The position numbers and the translations under genes are program-made. The notes beneath the pieces were generated by a model. The model was not told where the DNA came from, made no database searches, and saw only the letters and a program-made list of their open reading frames with translations. A DNA stretch of 7,208 bases from an uncultured Enorma sp. (GTDB taxonomy: Bacteria; Actinomycetota; Coriobacteriia; Coriobacteriales; Coriobacteriaceae), in assembly GCA_905210055.1 (NCBI GenBank), contig CAJLVH010000103.1, positions 1-7,208 on the forward strand. Reading direction: 5' to 3'. Of the stretch, positions 6,407 through 7,208 are shown piece after piece. Positions within the stretch are counted from its first letter, which is position 1. The number at the start of each line of letters is the position of its first letter.

Positions 6407-6473
6407 CGACGTCGACATTTTCCGCCACTTTTCGGGTTCTATGCGTGAAAAGTGGCGGAATATGTCGACGTCG
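6407..6473. repeat. 67-base near-perfect palindrome (27-base arms, 13-base loop)
   Basis: The left arm (6407-6433) begins CGACGTCGAC and ends CCGCCACTTTTC. The right arm (6447-6473) is its reverse complement with a single mismatch, T at 6420 against T at 6460-6461 in the AT-rich part. Each end carries the self-palindromic octamer CGACGTCG. No T tract follows on either strand, so a standard intrinsic terminator is unlikely. The position between convergent genes suits a REP-like intergenic palindrome, a small non-autonomous element, or a two-way transcription barrier. Confidence 0.85.
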
Positions 6474-6525
6474 CGCGTATCGGCTGAAGATGGTTGATGC
6501 GCGGGCTGTTCGCTTTGTGGCCAGA

Positions 6526-7208
6526 TTATAGGCTGCTGATTGAGCGCATACCTAGACGTTTCTGCAGGATGAGCACGGCGCCGCGGTCGGGTTCGAACTG
6601 CGGCGGGACAAGTTCGCAGCAGCGGGGGAGGGTGGCAGCGAGCGGCTCGAGGATGAGGTCGCCTGCTTTGAACGTGCCTCCGATGTACGTGACGGGGATG
6701 CGCTCGCAATCTCCGAAGATGCCGTGGACGATGGCGGAGACCATCTCGGCTTCCTCCTGCGCCGCGCGTTTAAGGATCGCGCGGGCACTTGCGTCGCCTG
6801 CGCGCGCCGCCTCGGCAACCAGCGGTGCGAGTTGGGAGATGCGCGAACGGCTCGCCATGTTTTTCTGTGCGAACTCGATGACTTCGAAATCATCGGCGAT
6901 ACCAAGCTCACGGCGCACGAGGCTGTGGATGGCGCTCCGCGGCTCGCGTCCGTCGCTTTGGCGCGTGAAGGTGCGCAGCAGCTCCTTGCCGAGCCAGCCG
7001 CCGCTGCCCTCGTCGCCCAGCTCATAGTCCCAGCCGCCACAGCGCATAGAGCGGTCTTCGCACACACCGTAGGCGATCGATCCGGTGCCTGCGATGATGA
7101 CGATGCCGTCGCGCATGGCAAGGCCGGCAGCCCAGGCGCTTTCCACATCGTTTACGAGGGAGAACGGGTGTTCGCCTGCTGCGCCGAGCGCGGCGTCCTC
7201 AATGGCGG
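6526..7208 (-). CDS. BadF/BadG-type ATPase / N-acetylglucosamine kinase-like protein, N-terminus off window
   Basis: The minus strand is open from the right edge to TAA (6528-6526), giving the last 226 residues of a sugar kinase of the ASKHA fold. Counting from the edge, the visible part starts inside the ATPase domain. NDVESAWAAG (19-28) holds Asp20, which aligns with the catalytic Asp of human N-acetylglucosamine kinase. IIAGTGSIAYG (37-47) is a phosphate/adenosine loop and GGWDYELGDEGSGGWLG (57-73) is the family signature. The C-terminal GGTFKAG (176-182) is the second adenosine-side motif. Probable reaction: ATP-dependent 6-phosphorylation of N-acetylglucosamine or a related amino sugar released from glycans or cell wall; the exact substrate is not readable. 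About 110 N-terminal residues are probably missing. A GTG at 7146 is an internal Val codon, not the start. The gene is convergent with phoU and probably unrelated to it. Confidence 0.85.
   Translation of the reverse strand, partial: AIEDAALGAAGEHPFSLVNDVESAWAAGLAMRDGIVIIAGTGSIAYGVCEDRSMRCGGWDYELGDEGSGGWLGKELLRTFTRQSDGREPRSAIHSLVRRELGIADDFEVIEFAQKNMASRSRISQLAPLVAEAARAGDASARAILKRAAQEEAEMVSAIVHGIFGDCERIPVTYIGGTFKAGDLILEPLAATLPRCCELVPPQFEPDRGAVLILQKRLGMRSISSL

Larger units (their letters stand above)
6152..6525. other. Gene-free convergent intergenic region
   Basis: This 374-base gap lies between the 3' ends of phoU (plus) and the sugar kinase gene (minus). I find no supportable gene in it. The short open frames have no ribosome binding site and consist of repeat sequence. 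It holds the tandem array, a small stem (CGCGC 6257-6261 with GCGCG 6268-6272), the GC hairpin at 6279-6311, a triplicate 12-mer and the long palindrome. The stretches 6363-6406 and 6474-6525 show nothing recognisable. Confidence 0.8.

Noticed and set aside
6407..6473. Canonical intrinsic terminator for the sugar kinase gene or phoU
   Set aside because: No T-rich tail follows the stem in either direction; a terminator role remains possible but is not supported by sequence.
6319..6531. Small plus-strand gene of 70 codons after the terminator
   Set aside because: It has no ribosome binding site, and its sequence comes from the 12-base repeats and the palindrome.
6526..7146. A complete 206-residue sugar kinase starting at GTG 7146
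   Set aside because: The frame stays open with family sequence (Leu-Val-Asn-Asp) up to the right edge, so the gene is partial and the GTG is internal.

Overview
The window looks like part of a high-GC chromosome. Gene content and codon use suggest an actinobacterial, probably Coriobacteriia (Collinsella-like), genome. That placement is inferred from protein style and recall, not from a marker gene. Almost all of the window is protein coding, and its core is one plus-strand phosphate-uptake operon.

Layout: positions 1-767 (minus strand) hold the first 255 codons of an unrecognised multi-pass membrane protein that runs off the left edge. A 241-base divergent control region follows (768-1008) and contains a Pho-box-like pair of 7-base direct repeats with an 11-base period. 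The plus-strand operon is then pstS (1009-1971), a strong hairpin in the pstS-pstC gap, pstC (2067-2966), pstA (2959-3829, broken), two adjacent pstB ATPase genes (3826-4674 and 4674-5480) and phoU (5480-6151). From pstC to phoU every junction overlaps by 1 to 8 bases, so these genes are probably cotranscribed and translationally coupled. A 374-base intergenic stretch (6152-6525) separates phoU from a convergent minus-strand sugar kinase of the BadF/BadG/N-acetylglucosamine kinase family, which runs off the right edge. That stretch contains no gene. It holds a decaying tandem repeat that starts on the phoU stop codon, a GC-rich hairpin that is the likely operon terminator, a 12-base triplicate repeat and a 67-base near-perfect palindrome.

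How the genes work together: PstS is a membrane-anchored lipoprotein that captures phosphate. PstC and PstA should form the channel, the PstB ATPases power it, and PhoU damps uptake and reports transporter state to a PhoR-type kinase that is not in this window. The main anomaly is pstA. Its reading frame changes at about 3565, and the 21 or so residues expected between the EAA loop and the last third of the protein are missing. This fits an out-of-frame deletion of about 65 bases. If the deletion is real, this strain lacks a working PstA although every other component looks intact. If not, it is an assembly error.

I found no clearly new defence, mobile or RNA system. The observations most worth checking are the pstA lesion, the 67-base palindrome, the repeat array on the phoU stop, and the hairpin between pstS and pstC.
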